From the NCBI GenBank assembly GCA_958496175.1, contig OY292278.1:4464001-4528000 (forward strand): a stretch of 64,000 nt of DNA. Reading direction: 5' to 3'. Both the position numbers and the translations under genes were made by a program. Numbering within the stretch: position 1 is the stretch's first letter; every line of letters starts with the position of its first letter. Of this stretch, positions 34,540 through 47,840 are shown piece after piece. Source of the stretch: Sisyra terminalis (taxonomy: Eukaryota > Arthropoda > Insecta > Neuroptera > Sisyridae). Under the pieces are notes generated by a model. That model was given only the letters and a program-made list of their open reading frames with translations, did not search any database and was not told where the DNA came from.

Positions 34540-36560
34540 TATGGTTTAAATCAAAGGTTTTTTTTAAAAAAAAAAAATCTTTTTAGAAAATATATTTTCT
34601 ATCGATAAATTGGTCATAATTGAGCATCCATCTTGTACTAATTATGAGGAAATTCTTTATTTTCCGAAGACAAATTTTCTCTCATCCAAATACTATATAC
34701 GAAATATCCGGCTAATTGTTCTTTGCCAAGAAAAATCAAAGAACACAAAAAAGGTTGGGACCACAACTTGAAATTGTTTCGGAAGCAAAAAACAAAAAAA
34801 ACAAAAAAACAATTGCCTCTTTTTCGAGGTTATGTCACCATTAACTTTTTAAGGTTAAACTCTTCCCCAATTGTTGCATTAAACTTGTGAATCCTCCTCG
34901 CCTATTTGTTGAAAACAATCCGGGCAAAAAATGTCGACATTGATTTTAAACACTGTTATTATACCGGATGAATATTGAATATTGAATATTAATATTACTG
35001 TTTTTTTTTTTGGTTCGATTTAAAATAATCGAATCCTACGGAATTGTAAATGTGGCCTTGATTTTCACGTCTTCGTGATTGGTCCTATAAATTAATGATT
35101 GTACGAAATCGAAAAGAAAAAAAAAACGAGAGTTCATCTTTAACTGTAGGCGCTTATTTGTAGGTAAATTGGAAAAAAAAATTATTATATGCGGGTTTGT
35201 AAAAGTTAAATGAAATTGTTTAGAAGATAATTTGTTGAGAGAAAAATAAAAGGTCAAATGTTTAATTTTCGTGTAATGGGTTTGTCGGTTTCAAAAGAAA
35301 AACGTAATTTGTTGGTATTTCAGGAGAGAAAAATAAAATGGGCTAAGAATCAATTATTTAAGGGACTTAATTGCAATTATTTTTATGTTGGTATTGAAAA
35401 ACGGAATATCTAAATCGTAAAAAAAACTTGAAAAATATTTTGAAGTTTCTCAGTTGATAAAAGCTAAAATTCGTGGAAATTTTCTCAAAAATTATAAATT
35501 AAATTGAAATTATTCGAATATCTCATCAAAAACTTTTAAAATCCGTACACATGAAAGTTTGATAATGAATATCTTTTGAACGGTTATTTTAATCGACAAA
35601 ACATAAGAAACCATTTTTAAAGAGCATTTAATTTCCAACAAAAATTTGTATTGCGCATTGTATAAGAGTCATTTATTGTCGAGTTATAAAATTCATAAAC
35701 AAAAATGAAATTTGTCTTAAAATAATCAAAATTCAAACCTTAAAATCTTTCAAATGGTTAAACTTACGGAAAAAATATAGAATACCTTTTTTGTAGAGCA
35801 ATAAATTTCCTAAAAAATTCTTTCAGAACATTTTTCTGTACAATCGATAAATGATGAGGTATGAATTTTTTTTGTATTGGACTGAGAAAAAAATACAAAA
35901 CTGCGATGCGGAGGATCTTCCCATTAAAATTAAGAGCTCATACTTGGTGAGAATTTTTTTAAGTGTCTAGCAACCCATTTTTTCGTGTCACTTGTAAAAA
36001 AAAAATTATCGATTTTTTTCACCCACACTTACTGTTTGTTTATTGGAAAAAACGTCCCAAGTGTAAAATATAATTTAAATGAATACATAAGAAGCTAATT
36101 TTTATGCCCTAAATAGAAGAAAAAAATGGGACAAAAATTGTTGTTCTTCGGCTCCGATTGCCACGTTACATTCTTGTTTAAAGAAAAAATCTTTAAACTT
36201 TAAAATTTGATTTTCAATGATTTCAAAAATGGAAAATTTAAACTTTAAAATTTGGTGATAAATCGGAGTAGGGTACAAAACTACGTAAATATATCAAAAT
36301 ATATGAAATGGTATGTCTTCTAGAATCCATTGTAATATTAAGGGCAGAAAATCGTTTATATCAATAGAAATTATAAAATAAAATTTGGAAATTTTTTGGG
36401 TGATTAATTTAGCAAGTTTTACTAAATAAAAAGTATTTTTTTTTTGGGGAAAAAATTATAGAAAATAATAATTTAAATGTTTTGCTATGTATAAATTATA
36501 TTATTTTGTTTAATATTGATAAATATTTTATTTATTTCCGAGTAACAATTATAAATTGAT
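34540..36560. other. AT-rich non-coding DNA with an old foldback relic
   Basis: No gene is recognised. The part 35560-35990 resembles half of FB-A in word order ('gcgatgcgg' followed by 'attaagagct') but is strongly diverged. The minus ORF at 35036-35257 is F/S/T-rich with no motif. Confidence 0.4.
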
Positions 36561-36567
36561 GAATCTA

Positions 36568-36870
36568 TACTAATATATAAAATTCTTACGTCTGTCTATA
36601 CATTTCGATTTTGAGCCCAATTGTAGGGTAAATATTTGTTTTTTATTCAAAATTTAACATTTTTAAAATTTTTGTCTGTCTGTCTATCTGTGTGTTCCCA
36701 TTTAACTCAAAAACAGAATAACCGAATTAAATGAAATTTGGTTAAAAGATACAACACAATTTCCCACTCACATTAGGCTACTTATCATTCCTTAAAAAAA
36801 TAAGGGAAGGTATTCCCTAGGGGTGAAACAAAAAAAAATACTTTAGACAGGCGAGATATATATCATTAGA
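36568..36870 (+). mobile_element. Helitron-like terminal fragment
   Basis: The word order 'tctatactaatatataaaa', then 'tgtctgtctgtctat', then 'aactcaaaaacagaataacc' and 'aaatgaaatttggtt' is one I associate with ends of insect Helitron-type elements. Only this one end is visible and no Rep/helicase is present. The name is from memory of the pattern. Confidence 0.4.
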
Positions 36871-36971
36871 ACGGTAATTAAAAGTTATAAAATAGTCTGT
36901 TAAAAATATTTTTAGTTTAACTGATGAAAAGCACAGTAAATTCAATTTCAGAAATATAAACTTTTATATAC

Positions 36972-37972
36972 TGACTGATTCAAAAAAAATGATGATTTTT
37001 TCTTAATTGTATCTAAAATATTGTTGGGAATGACAAAAAAAATCCTGTGAAAGTTTAAGCTCTTAATATTAATATTAAGATGTGGCGCATCGCAAATTTC
37101 GATTTTCCATTTAAATAACATGGGAACAATATTCTCTTGCACTTTGGAATTTTATAGCTCACGTTGGTGACAATATTTCGGAATGACCAACGTATATTCT
37201 TGTAGAAAATTGAACGATCAACAAAAAAGGTCTCAAACAAGTTTTTAATATATTTATTCCTTCAAAAGTTATTCGAGGTCAAAGTTGAACTTAAGAGAAA
37301 TTTTAATATTTTTTCAATTTTTTGACGCAACCATCAATTTTATGAGAAAATTTTATAGGACATTTTTTGTAGATTACTTTTTTTCCTATAACTTATCTCT
37401 ATATCTCTATAAAAGTTTCTGATATTTTTCACAGGTCCTAAGTTATTTGCATTAAACTGAAAATTCCCTGAATTATTTTATTTTTAACTTAATTTTTTTT
37501 TTTTAATTAAATAACTTAGGACCTGTGAAAATATCAAAAATTTTTATAGAGATAATTTATAGAAAAAAAGTGCTCTACAAAAAATGTCTTATAAAATTTT
37601 CTCATAAAATTGATGGTTGCGTCAAAAAATTGAAAAAATATTTAAATTTCTCTTTAGCTCAACTTTGACCTCGAATAACTTTTGAAGGAAAAAATATATC
37701 AAAAACTTGTACAAGACCTTTTTTGTAGATCGTTCAATTTTCTAAAAGAATATACGTTGGTCATTCCGAAATATTGTCACCAACGTGAGCTATAAAATTC
37801 CAAAGTGCAAGAGAATATTGTTCCCATGTTTTTTACATGGAAAATCGAAATTTGCGATGCGGCACCTCTTAATATTAATATTAAGAGCTTAAACTCTCAC
37901 AGGATTTTTTTTTGTCTTTTCCAACCATATTTTCGATACAATTAAGAAAAAAAATCATTAGCGGGGATCAGT
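36972..37972. mobile_element. Foldback element FB-A, copy 2
   Basis: Same architecture as the copy at 1786: GACTGATTC at the left end, both arms carrying 'aatattaatattaaga', and a short centre near 37480. The right end is eroded ('gatcagtt'), so no target duplication can be read. It lies directly beside the Penelope-like relic. Confidence 0.82.
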
Positions 37973-37984
37973 TAGTAATAATAT

Positions 37985-40545
37985 ATGTCCTTTGACTCAA
38001 TTTCTTCATTATGACGCATTTCAATAGTTCTTGGCTGTCATCGTCAGGTAATGATTAATTGTCGTTAAGGATGTTATTTGGATCTATTTTGTGGACTTTG
38101 TATATTTCATATTCTTTCAGGGTATTCATATGTGATACTTTCTTGCAATTATGTAATGGCTTAAAATTTGTTTCGAAATTTATCCATTAATGAATTTCGT
38201 TATAAAGGTGTTTTGTAAAATTTGAAGTTGTTATAGAAGAGATTATTCTGGAACTCACTTTTGAGGAGTAAAATAATGGAATTAAAATTGGTGGAAAGTG
38301 ATTTTCCAATTTTCAATTCATAGACGATACAATAATAAATGCGAATAGTGTAAGAGAATTATTGGACTTCATTCGAAGACTTTAAATCGTAAATCAAAAT
38401 TTCGCTTTAAAAACAATAAGACCAATGATCGATGATCGCGAAAATGATCAATATTAGAACAAGAAAATAAGTTGCCAAAATATGATAAGAATTTTTTTTT
38501 ATGGTTCTCAGTTTACGGAACTTTATTAAGACCGAAGGTCTTAATTGTGCGAAGAAAAATAACCCTTACAAAATCAACAATCTTTATCCTCAAAAGTATA
38601 TGTTAAATTGAAAAATATTAATTCCGGATTATTATTAAGAGATATAAAGAATTTTTTTTTAAATAACAATCATTTTTTTTTGCGATTTATGAGTTATAAA
38701 TCGAAAGAAATATCGTTCCAAATGTTCTGTACTCAAAAGTCACTTTAAACGAGAAATACTAAGCTTACTTTGTACAAATCAAGGCACTGTAGATGTATGA
38801 ATGGCGCAGGATGCATGGGCCAATCATAGCGCAGCGCGGAAAGCTCAATCTTATATTAGACCAATCAGAGAACTTGTTACAAAAACTTTATAGATTTTAA
38901 CCAATGACATGATTTCTTGAGTGTATGTTCTTTATATCTTGTTCCGAATGATATAAAGAATAAAAAAGAACCACATTTAATTTTATATATTCCGGTTTTA
39001 TTTTTTATTGTTATTTGGTTATTTTCCAATGGTGTATTTTTAATTTTTGTGATGTTATTGTTTCTTGAAAATGGGATATTGAAGTTATTTTTCTTTTGGA
39101 AGTTGGAGATTGTAAAACTAAATATATTCTGGAAGTTTGATTTTATATATTTTTTGTTTTCTTTTGGTGGAGTTGGAAGAATGAATTTTTTTTAGTAAAT
39201 TTCGATATTGTTTTGTCTACAATTGGGCTGTTGTATCCATTAGTAATGGCTATATGATTAATTATCTTAAGTTCTTCTTCACAAGCTTTGGTGTTACGAG
39301 GGGACTTGATCGCTCTTTTTACGAGACTATTGTAAGCTGCTATTTTCTGGTTTCTTGGGTAAAATGATGTTTTATTGATTGTTGTGTTCATTGTTGTTGG
39401 TTTTCTGTATATATTGTGTGAAAACTTTCGATTTTCATTGGTGATTGTTGTGTCTAAAAAGTTTATTGTTCCATTAAGTTCGTCTTCTGAGGTGAATTTT
39501 ATTTTCTGGTTAATTTAGTTCAGATCGGATGCCATATTGTCAATTTGTCGGGTAGTTCGATTAAATAATATAAATCTATTGTCTACATATCTTCCATACT
39601 ATAAATTATTTTATTTTTGTAGGTATTGTTCATAAAATATTTATTTTCAAAGTGATTCATGTAAAAGTCGGCTAGTAGTCCTGATAAAGGGGAACCCATG
39701 GCCATGCCTTTCTTTTGGGGATAAAATTTTTATTGAAAGTGTAATAGTTTTGTTGTAATAAGGTGGTTAACAAGTTCCTTATGTCTGTATAACTTGACAA
39801 TGTCAAGTGATGGTAAGGTTTATAAAATACACAGGTGGCCTCATGGTGGCTATGTGATGGATACGTGACGTATCCAGAAGAAATTCGTACATATCTTCAG
39901 ACTGATTCAAATTTCAAAATTCTTCGTATGACGTCATTTTTTTTTTCTAATGGAGCAACCTGTGTAATTTACAAACCTTAAAGTGATGGCATTTTGATGT
40001 TCTGTGGTAGTTTTAGGTTTTTAGTATTATTCATAAATTCATAAGTGTTTTTTAAAGAATACTTTTTTTCAATATAATGCTTAATTTGTTGGTTTGAACT
40101 AATTTTTTGGCTAATCAACATCCCGGAGCAAGTTTGTAATCCACTATCGGTCGGATTGGCATATTTTTTTTATAGACTTTGAGTAAACCATGAAGTATTG
40201 GAGCTTGAGGATTCTTTATGAAAATTCATTTTCTAAAAGATAGTCGCTTTTATTTATGGTTTTGTATAAAGTTTTGGTGAAGTTCAAAGTTGGATCTTTT
40301 TTTCATGTGAATAATTTTCTTTTCTTTCATGAATTGTTCCGTTTTGTTAGTATATTCATCCTTGTTAATGATTATGATGATCTCTCCTTTATCGGCTTTT
40401 GTGATATAAGCGTTATTTTTGTGTAGGCTTTCTTTTATATTGTTACAAAGTACATTAAAACAGTGCTTTTGGATCAAAATTATTGTAAAATTATTTTTTT
40501 TTTGGCTCAAATTCTGTATAAATTTTGATTTCAAAATGTCTTTAA
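37985..40545 (-). pseudogene. Penelope-like retroelement relic (reverse transcriptase)
   Basis: Read on the minus strand from 40534: an N-terminal block 'ITKADKGEIIIIINKDEY' (40250-40534), then AMGSPLSGLLADFYM near 39700, the catalytic-motif region reading YVDN near 39590, a 'NFLDTTIT' block, and a stretch 'YNSLVKRAIKSP' (39143-39391). This order is that of Penelope-type reverse transcriptases. The expected YVDD is changed to YVDN, there are stops and frameshifts, and no intact endonuclease (GIY-YIG) domain is visible. The small MITE at 39814 has inserted into it. It is dead. Confidence 0.72.
39814..39980. mobile_element. Small MITE with 9-bp target duplication, copy 2
   Basis: A 167-bp element, ends TAAGGTTTATAAAATACACAG and the complementary right end, flanked by exact AAGTGATGG repeats (39805-39813, 39981-39989). 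It lies within the Penelope-like relic and is therefore younger than it. Its central 'tggatacgtgacgtatcc' is slightly longer than in the other copies. Confidence 0.9.
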
Positions 40546-40583
40546 AGTAATAATAATTTCCTATTGAAATATATGCTTTTCTA

Positions 40584-41336
40584 AGGGGGTATTCTACTCT
40601 AGAAATTTGAAAAAATCAAAAATTTTTTTTTTCATAATCCAATAGTTTAGATTTTCAAAAATATGCTCCTTAAAGGATTTTTCAAAATTCAAATTATTTC
40701 CGAAGTTATAGCGGTTTTGTATGAAGCTGGGGGATGGCTGATTAAGAGAATGTAAGTAATACATACTATTCTATCAATTACGCTGCCTGAAACTTAACGT
40801 AAAACTTTAAACGCGTTTTTCTCGAAACTTTCTCGAAATTTCTCAGGTTCTACAGAACCGATTTACCTGAATTTTTTAGAGAGTCTTCTTTATAGACTTG
40901 TCTATGTCTGGAACTATCCCCATCCCCAAATTTTGATTTTTACTATTTTTAAAAAATTCGAAACAGTCAAAAAAAGTGGTACAAAAATTGATTTTTTTTC
41001 AGGCAGTCGCCATTTCGTGAAAATTTTTTTTTCATACTTTTCCGTAGTTCCAGACATTGCGACATTATTCTAGATTAATAATCTTTTTTTTTTTTGGGGT
41101 CAGATTACTACGAGGGTTGAAATCGTGGAAATGGTCACGTGCCAATTTTTTGAGACCCTCCCCCCTTCATCAGCTGCTAATTTTTGAAATTTTTAACTTT
41201 TTTTATTTTTTTCTGTATTCTTGAAATGTTAATAAATAACTGATAAAAAATGCATGGTAAAAAATATTAATTGGCTATTTTTTATGACACTTTAAAAATT
41301 ACCTAAAATGCATGCCTGTAGACTAGAATACTCCCT
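40584..41336. mobile_element. TA-flanked MITE (TA-MITE copy 2)
   Basis: Ends AGGGGGTATTCTACTCTAG and CTAGAATACTCCCT, with TA outside both. It is 753 bp long, close to the 733 bp of the relative at 11921, and shares the 'aaacgcgtttttctcgaaac' block. No open frame of note. Confidence 0.72.
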
Positions 41337-41338
41337 TA

Positions 41339-44300
41339 ACTCGTGATTAGCTCACCAATTGGGATAAAATGATATAATTGTTTTTAATACAAATACCTCG
41401 AAAACGGTGCGTTTTTGGGTAAAAAATCTTACCACATAAATTCTAGAAAATTAAATTTTCTATCAAATATGTCCTAATGATTTTTTTTCTATGGTCAATA
41501 TTTTTCAAGATTTAAACAAATGAAAAAGATAACCATTAAAAAATTGTTTTTATTTACTTTGAAGTATATTACAGGTGCAGTAGATTGATATTTATTGTAA
41601 AGAATTCAATAATTTCAAAGGGTTCAACTTTATATTCAGTATTTCCCAATCAGTGGTTACCGAAACACTTACACGTAAAAGAACCATTGGTGAAACATAT
41701 AAAACCACTGGAGCCATATAATTTAGTACAGAACCTCTAAAACCACTGTTTGAGAAATTCTGGGTAGCCATTAAAAGAAGAAATCATTCTAAATATTTCA
41801 ATATTTGCTTCTTTATATTTTAAGCCATCAAAATAGACACAATTTAAATATAAAAACCTGCTTTGACTTTTCCTAACTTCTTATATTTCATCCGCTTTCT
41901 TCGTAAAAAATATTGGTCCCACAAAAAAAATCACTGAAAAATTTTTGTAGAAAATTTAATTTTCTTCATTTTATGTTTTGACACTTTTTGCACCAAAACT
42001 CACGGTTTTTAAGATATTTAAGAAATACCAAAAAAAGAGTCATTTTCAACTTAAATTTGTTACAGGTTTATTTATTGTTCAAAAATTTTAGTGCTTCCCA
42101 ATATAAATGGTTCGCTCACCTATTGAAAAATTCAAAAAAGACGACAATCGCTACCCAAACAATAAATAATTTTCTAGAATTTATGTGGTAAGATTTAATA
42201 TATACCCAAAAACGCAGTGTTTTCGAGATATTTGTTATAATAACAATTATATCATTTTATCCCAATTGTTATGTTAATCATGTATTAAAAAAACATATAC
42301 CCAAAGAAAGTTATCATTACTTTAAAGGCATTTTGAAATCAAAATTTACACAGAATTTACACAGAATTAAAAAAATTTACCTGTAACTGATTTTAGTTGA
42401 AAATGAATCGTTTTTTGGTATTTCTTAAATATCTTAAAACCCGTGGATTTTAGTGTAAAAAAAGTAATAACATAAATTAAGGAAAATTAAATTTTCTACA
42501 AAAAATGTTCAGCAATTTTTTGTGTGGGACCAATAGTTTTAACGAAGGAAGCGGCTGAAATATAAGAAGTTGAGAAAAATAAAAGCAGGTCTTTATATTT
42601 AAATTGAGTCAATTTTGATGGTTTAAAATATACGGAAGCTAATATTGAAATATTTAGAATAATTTCTTCTTTTATTTGTTATTCAGAGTTTCTCAAACAG
42701 TGGTTTTCGAGGCTCTGTACTAAATTATATGACTCCAGTGGTTTTATATGTTTCACAAATGGTTCTTTTACGTTAAATACTTTTGGGAACCACTGATTGG
42801 GAAATACTGAATATAAAGTTTCAATCCTTTGATATTATTGAATTCTTTATCATAAATATCAGTCTACTGTACTTTTTAATATACCCCAAGGTAAAAAAAA
42901 CATTTTTTTAATTGTTGACTTGTTCATTTGTTTAAATCTTGAAAAATATTGGTCATAGAAAAAAATCATTAGAACATATTAGATAGAAAATTTAATTTCC
43001 TGGAATTTATGTTGTATGACTTTTTACCCAAAAACGCACCGTTTTGGAGATATATGCAATGATAATAATAATATCATATTATCCCAATTGGTATGTTAAT
43101 CATTAGTTAAAAAAGCATATATTTCAATAGGAAACTATTATTACTTTAAAGGCATTTTGAAATCTAAATTTATACCGAATTTGAGACGAAAAAATCAATA
43201 ATTTTACCATAAGTTTAATTAAAATAATATTGCTTTAATGTACTCTAGAAAAAGTGTTAAAGTTGCCTTTAAAAAGCCTAAATTCCAATGAAATGATCCA
43301 GAAAAATCATTAGGAAGATTTATAGCACAAATCAATGGCTATATGGCCAAATTCAAATACGAAATTTGAGTCATCTGCGCATTTTTTCGGTCCGATTTTC
43401 TTTGACATTTGATGCATATGTTATCGCGGAATTTTAGTGATTAATTTCAAGTTTTCTTCTCAAATAAAGTGTAATTTTTCGGGAAAAACTTTTGAAAAGT
43501 GTTATTTAAGTGTTCAACTATATCCTACAGGCATTTTTTTTGTTGCAGTAAGTGAAAAATTTGCATATTCTACCATTCAAAGTAAGTCCCATTCTGCATA
43601 TATTTCATGCAATTGATACTTAGAAAAGGTTTACTTTTATGCAATTAAAGTTGGGAAAACTTTAAATTAATGTTAATTGGAATCCCCCTCAACGATTTTC
43701 TTTTGTTTTTACATAGGTTTCTTTGATTTTATGCGATAATATAGGCCAAGTTTTTCACGGTATTAAAAGTACACCAAAAAAAATTTCAAAGTTGCCTGAA
43801 AAAGCCTAAATCCCTAAGAAATGGTCCAGAAAAATCATTGGGAAGATTTATAGCACAAATCAATGGCTATATGGCCAAATTCAAATACGAAATTTGAGTC
43901 ATCTGCGCACTTTTTTGGTCCGATTTTCTTTGACATTTGATGCATATGTTATCGCGGAATTTTAGTCATTAATTACAAGTTTTCATATCAAATAAAGTGT
44001 AATTTTTCGGGAAAAACTATTGAAAAGTGTTATTTAAGTGTTTAACTACACTCGACAGGCATTTTTTTTGTTGCAGTAAGTGAAAAATTTGCATATTCTA
44101 CCATTTAAAGGAAGTTCCATTCTGCATATATTTCATGCAATTGATACTTAGAAAAGGTTTACTTTTATGCAATAAAAGTTGGGAAAACTTTAAAAAATGT
44201 TAATCGGAACCCCCCTCAACGATTTTCTTTTGTTTTTACATAGGTTTCTTTGATTTTATACGGTAATAATTGGCAAAGTTTTTCACGGTATTAAATGTAC

Positions 44301-45052
44301 TCCAAAAAAAAATTTTAAAGTTGCCTGTAAAAAGCCTAAATCCCGAAGAAATGGTCCAGAAAAATTATTGGGAAGATTCATAGCACAGATCAATGGCTAT
44401 ATGGCCAAATTCAAATACGAAATTTGAGTCATCTGCGCATTTTTTTGGTCCGATTTTCTTTGACATTTGGTGCATGTGTTATCGCGGAATTTTAGTGATT
44501 AATTTCAAGTTTTCTTATCAAATAAAGTGTAATTTTCCGGGAAAAACTATTGAAAAGTGTTATTTAAGTGTTCAACTATATCCTACAGGCATTTTTTTTT
44601 GTTGCAGTAAGTGAAAAATTTGCATATTCTACCATTCAAAGTAAGTCCCTTTCTGCTTATATTTCATGCAATTGATACTTCGAAAAGGTTTATTTTTATG
44701 CAATTAAAGTTGGGAAAACTTTGAAATAATTTTAATTGGAATCCCCCTCAACGATTTTCTTTTGTTTTTACATAGGTTTCTTGGATTTTATGCGGTAATA
44801 ATTGGCCAAGTTTTTCACGGTATTGCCTTTATAAAAATGGGTGTGATTTTGGTCGATTATTTTATAACTAATGATATAATTGCCTTTTAAAAAGTATTTT
44901 GAAAGTTTATGTAAACATTAAGAATTAAAAGTTAATGGAATTTTTTGCATAAATCGCCGGAAAAATTCATTTTTTCAATGCATTTTTGATTGACAGTCAA
45001 AAGAATTTTCTATCTAGTTTTTAGTGGTTCATAGTTGCTAATAGATGGTGTT
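41339..45052. repeat. Composite repeat with internal tandem units, copy 2
   Basis: Order: an inverted copy of the connector plus 504-bp unit (41345-42060); a short copy of the connector (42225-42360); a direct 504-bp unit (42380-42880); the connector; three 529-bp units (43235-44823); and the closing block ending 'gttgctaatagatgg'. Compared with the copy at 14622 it has one direct 504-bp unit instead of two, an added inverted arm, and three 529-bp units instead of two. Confidence 0.75.
43235..44823. repeat. Three copies of a ~529-bp tandem unit
   Basis: Unit starts near 43235, 43763 and 44292. Each holds 'gaaatttgagtcatctgcgc' and 'tttgttgcagtaagtg'. The longest frame (44393-44614) is closed in the other units, so it is not a gene. 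Confidence 0.85.
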
Positions 45053-45306
45053 AATTTGGTAACGAATTAAAATTTTTGATTTTTAAATGAAAATTATTAT
45101 TTTTTTTCAAAGGTATCACTTATATTTACCATGTATACTATGTAATCAATAATAGTGAAGACATTTCGCTAACTTCACGCATTCTTTTTCCAATAATTGA
45201 ATTAAATTAAGGTGTGAGATGCTCTGTTAGTTACATAAAGTCATATATGTCTCATCTGTCAATAAAATGAAGTAATTAATGTAATTATGGAAACAAGTTG
45301 GGAAAA

Positions 45307-45603
45307 CTAGTCCTCATTCGAAGTGCCACATATCCCATAAACGTCTTCGTTAACTGTGAATTTAATGTGGCTAACATTTGCTGCGGAGGATTTGTGCGAC
45401 GATATCGAATCCGCCCGACACAATTTTTCCATTGCAAATAATATTAATAACGAGTTACGACATTTCACCTGCATTTTCATAATTCTTTTAATTGAGTAAA
45501 GGTCACTCAATGCTAGTGAATCTCTGCATATCACTGCAATTCCGTGGCCCAACCTCCTTATGAGTGCATCTTTTCCACGACTCCAGGGTCGGCGGCTCCT
45601 CAT
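45307..45603 (-). CDS. Open frame of 98 codons, uncertain
   Basis: Begins with ATG and lies in the least AT-rich patch of the surrounding 5 kb. The product is basic and cysteine-containing ('MRSRRPWSRGKDALIRRLGH' at the start) with no motif I know. A CAG/GTGAAAT donor lies inside the frame near 45473, so part of it could be an exon. It could equally be a regulatory or 5' region that happens to be open. Confidence 0.25.
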   Translation of the reverse strand: MRSRRPWSRGKDALIRRLGHGIAVICRDSLALSDLYSIKRIMKMQVKCRNSLLILFAMEKLCRADSISSHKSSAANVSHIKFTVNEDVYGICGTSNED

Positions 45604-47767
45604 CGCTTTTCCTCATTTGGAAGAGTCTCAAACATTTTCCCTTTAATTAATTACCGCACGAATGAGTGAGTGTGTAATTTTGATTGTATTTTTTTATGCA
45701 CTTCAGTGCAATTACAATTACAGTAAAAGTGATTGTTGGGCATATAAATCATCTTCGGAATAACATGGCTTAGGTGGGTTTGTCGAAGGTGTTGGAAATT
45801 ATTTGCAAATTGAAATTCTTCGCGGCTTAATATTGGGTATGGTTCCGAGCAAAAGAATTATATGCTCGATTTTCTTAGAATAGTAAAGGATCCACAATTT
45901 TTTTCAAGTTCAATTCAAATTAATACTGTTAATCAAAGGGTAAAAGAGATTAACTTTTTAAATTTGAATGAAAAAATTGTTGTTTGTTACAATTTTGCGA
46001 TAAAAACGTTCAAAATCTTTTAATAATAACTGTAGACTACTTGAAGATTGTTTATACTACTGAATTAAAACATACCACTTTAAAATCATGAAATTATATG
46101 GCAAAAACTGCAATAATAATCGAGGAAGTTAAAAACATCATAAAAAAACCGTAGCTCGATTAATAATTTGCAGTTATTGCACAAAATATAACAGAAAAAT
46201 ATATTTTAAACTTTCTAATTTTGGTGTTAATAATTAGATCCATTATTGCAATAGTTCCAAACTGTTTTCGATTGCTTTGGAACCGATTGATCATGCGTAT
46301 TTGAAATTAGATGTTTTTGGTTATATTTAAAATTTACAGTTTCCGCACGATACCGGACTAATTTGACCGAGTTCCAGAACTGAATTTGTAATACTAGCGA
46401 AAGCGGTAGAATTTAAAATTCTTTTTTTTTTTTTAAAAAAATGGAGATTAAAAGGTTTGGAGATTTGATAAATGTCAGTCGAAAAAAATAAATTGAATTT
46501 ATTTAATTTAAAATATATTTTATTATTAAAAATTGACACTATTTTGAAAGAATTGATGTATAGAATCTTTTTAACTATTAGCATTAAATCGTTTTTTTTG
46601 ATTTAATCAAGAATTTTTAAATGTAATAAATCCCATAACCAAGTATACACTACTTGGTTTAAAAAATTCCAGATGGCGCACCTATAGAATTCATTGGTCG
46701 AATATAAAATGATAATTAATCGATTAAAATCTCCAATTTCTACTATCATTTAGTGATTTAAAGTCTCAAATAGTTCCAATATATAAATTAGAGTTTATTC
46801 TAAACGTTTATCATAATAATTTCATATGAAATCCCTCATTATATTTGCCTTCGGAAATCAAGAAAATGTTTCAAACATTTAGACCAAATTCCATACGTTT
46901 TAATTGATATTTAACTCATTTATTGTAAATTAGTGATATAAATAGAATAATTTGATGAATATTTAAATGATATGATAATTGTTTGGTGACAAAGAAACTA
47001 TTTCCATGCTATTTGGAATATTTTCTAAATTTCCCACCTCAATTTTTCGAAATTCTTTTTAAGTGTTTTTTATTTTCCGCGTGCTTGATTTCGTACTTTT
47101 TTTTATAAGTCCAGTTTTCAATCCTTATTATTAACTAATGGTTGAGAAGTATGCTTTTTGCAATTTGGTAATACATTTCATGTAGGAAAATCTATTTAAA
47201 TTTTTACAAAAGCTATGTTGATTAAAAGAAGTCAATAATTCAAATTGAAAATCTTAGAAATTTCAATAAATTACCTAGAGCTATGTCATTTGAAATAAAT
47301 TATTTATTTAGAAGTTTAAATTATAACTATAAATTATATTGATTAGATAAAACTTCTTCGTTGGGCTGATTAAAGTTTGTCGATTTTCCATGTAAGTTAA
47401 TACAAAATAGTATTAAACTGAAAATCTAAATCATTCTTTAAAAAAAAATTTTTATTCGGAAAGAGTTCAGATTATGCATTTATGGGTTTTACAAAGATGG
47501 TACTTAAGTAGCGCTGTTAATTAAGGTTGAATTGGAGAAGATGCAGCACTTTTTTCTGAGTTTAATAAATTTTCCACGAATTTTTCGTGGTTTTTTAAAC
47601 ATTTGGTTATTGAAGTGTATCTAAATTACTTCAGGAAAACTAGAAAACTAGAATCAATTTTATTTCCACCAATTTGAGACAATTCATTTTAAGAGGAGAA
47701 AATTTTTGTGTTTTGAAGTGAGGGAAATGCGTCGCTCATATCAATAACAAATATTTTTTTAACAAAC
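45604..47767. other. AT-rich non-coding DNA
   Basis: No exon, repeat copy or RNA gene recognised. In particular, no second transporter exon follows the orphan first exon at 47768. Confidence 0.5.
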
Positions 47768-47840
47768 CGCTTATTGTTGCCAAAAATTGCATCCATTGTT
47801 GCTTGGCATTTTTATGTATAACAGTAATAATGTTCTTCAT
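47768..47840 (-). pseudogene. Orphan exon 1 of a Tret1-like transporter
   Basis: On the minus strand, ATG at 47840 opens a 73-nt exon ('MKNIITVIHKNAKQQWMQF'), then ATIS and a split glycine/valine codon before GTTTGT. Its length, its phase and the block 'QWMQFLAT' match exon 1 of the two transporter genes at 55137 and 63568. No matching exon 2, which would be about 1.3 kb and highly conserved, lies in the following 6 kb. It is probably the stump of a third tandem copy that was deleted, or of an incomplete duplication. Confidence 0.72.

Noticed and set aside
36001..36020. Poly-A/T tracts as retroposed gene tails
   Set aside because: Homopolymer runs are everywhere in this AT-rich DNA and none follows an intron-less gene copy.
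38917..39195. A 92-codon plus-strand frame opposite the Penelope-like relic
   Set aside because: Composed almost only of F, L, I, V and W; antisense to the reverse transcriptase relic.
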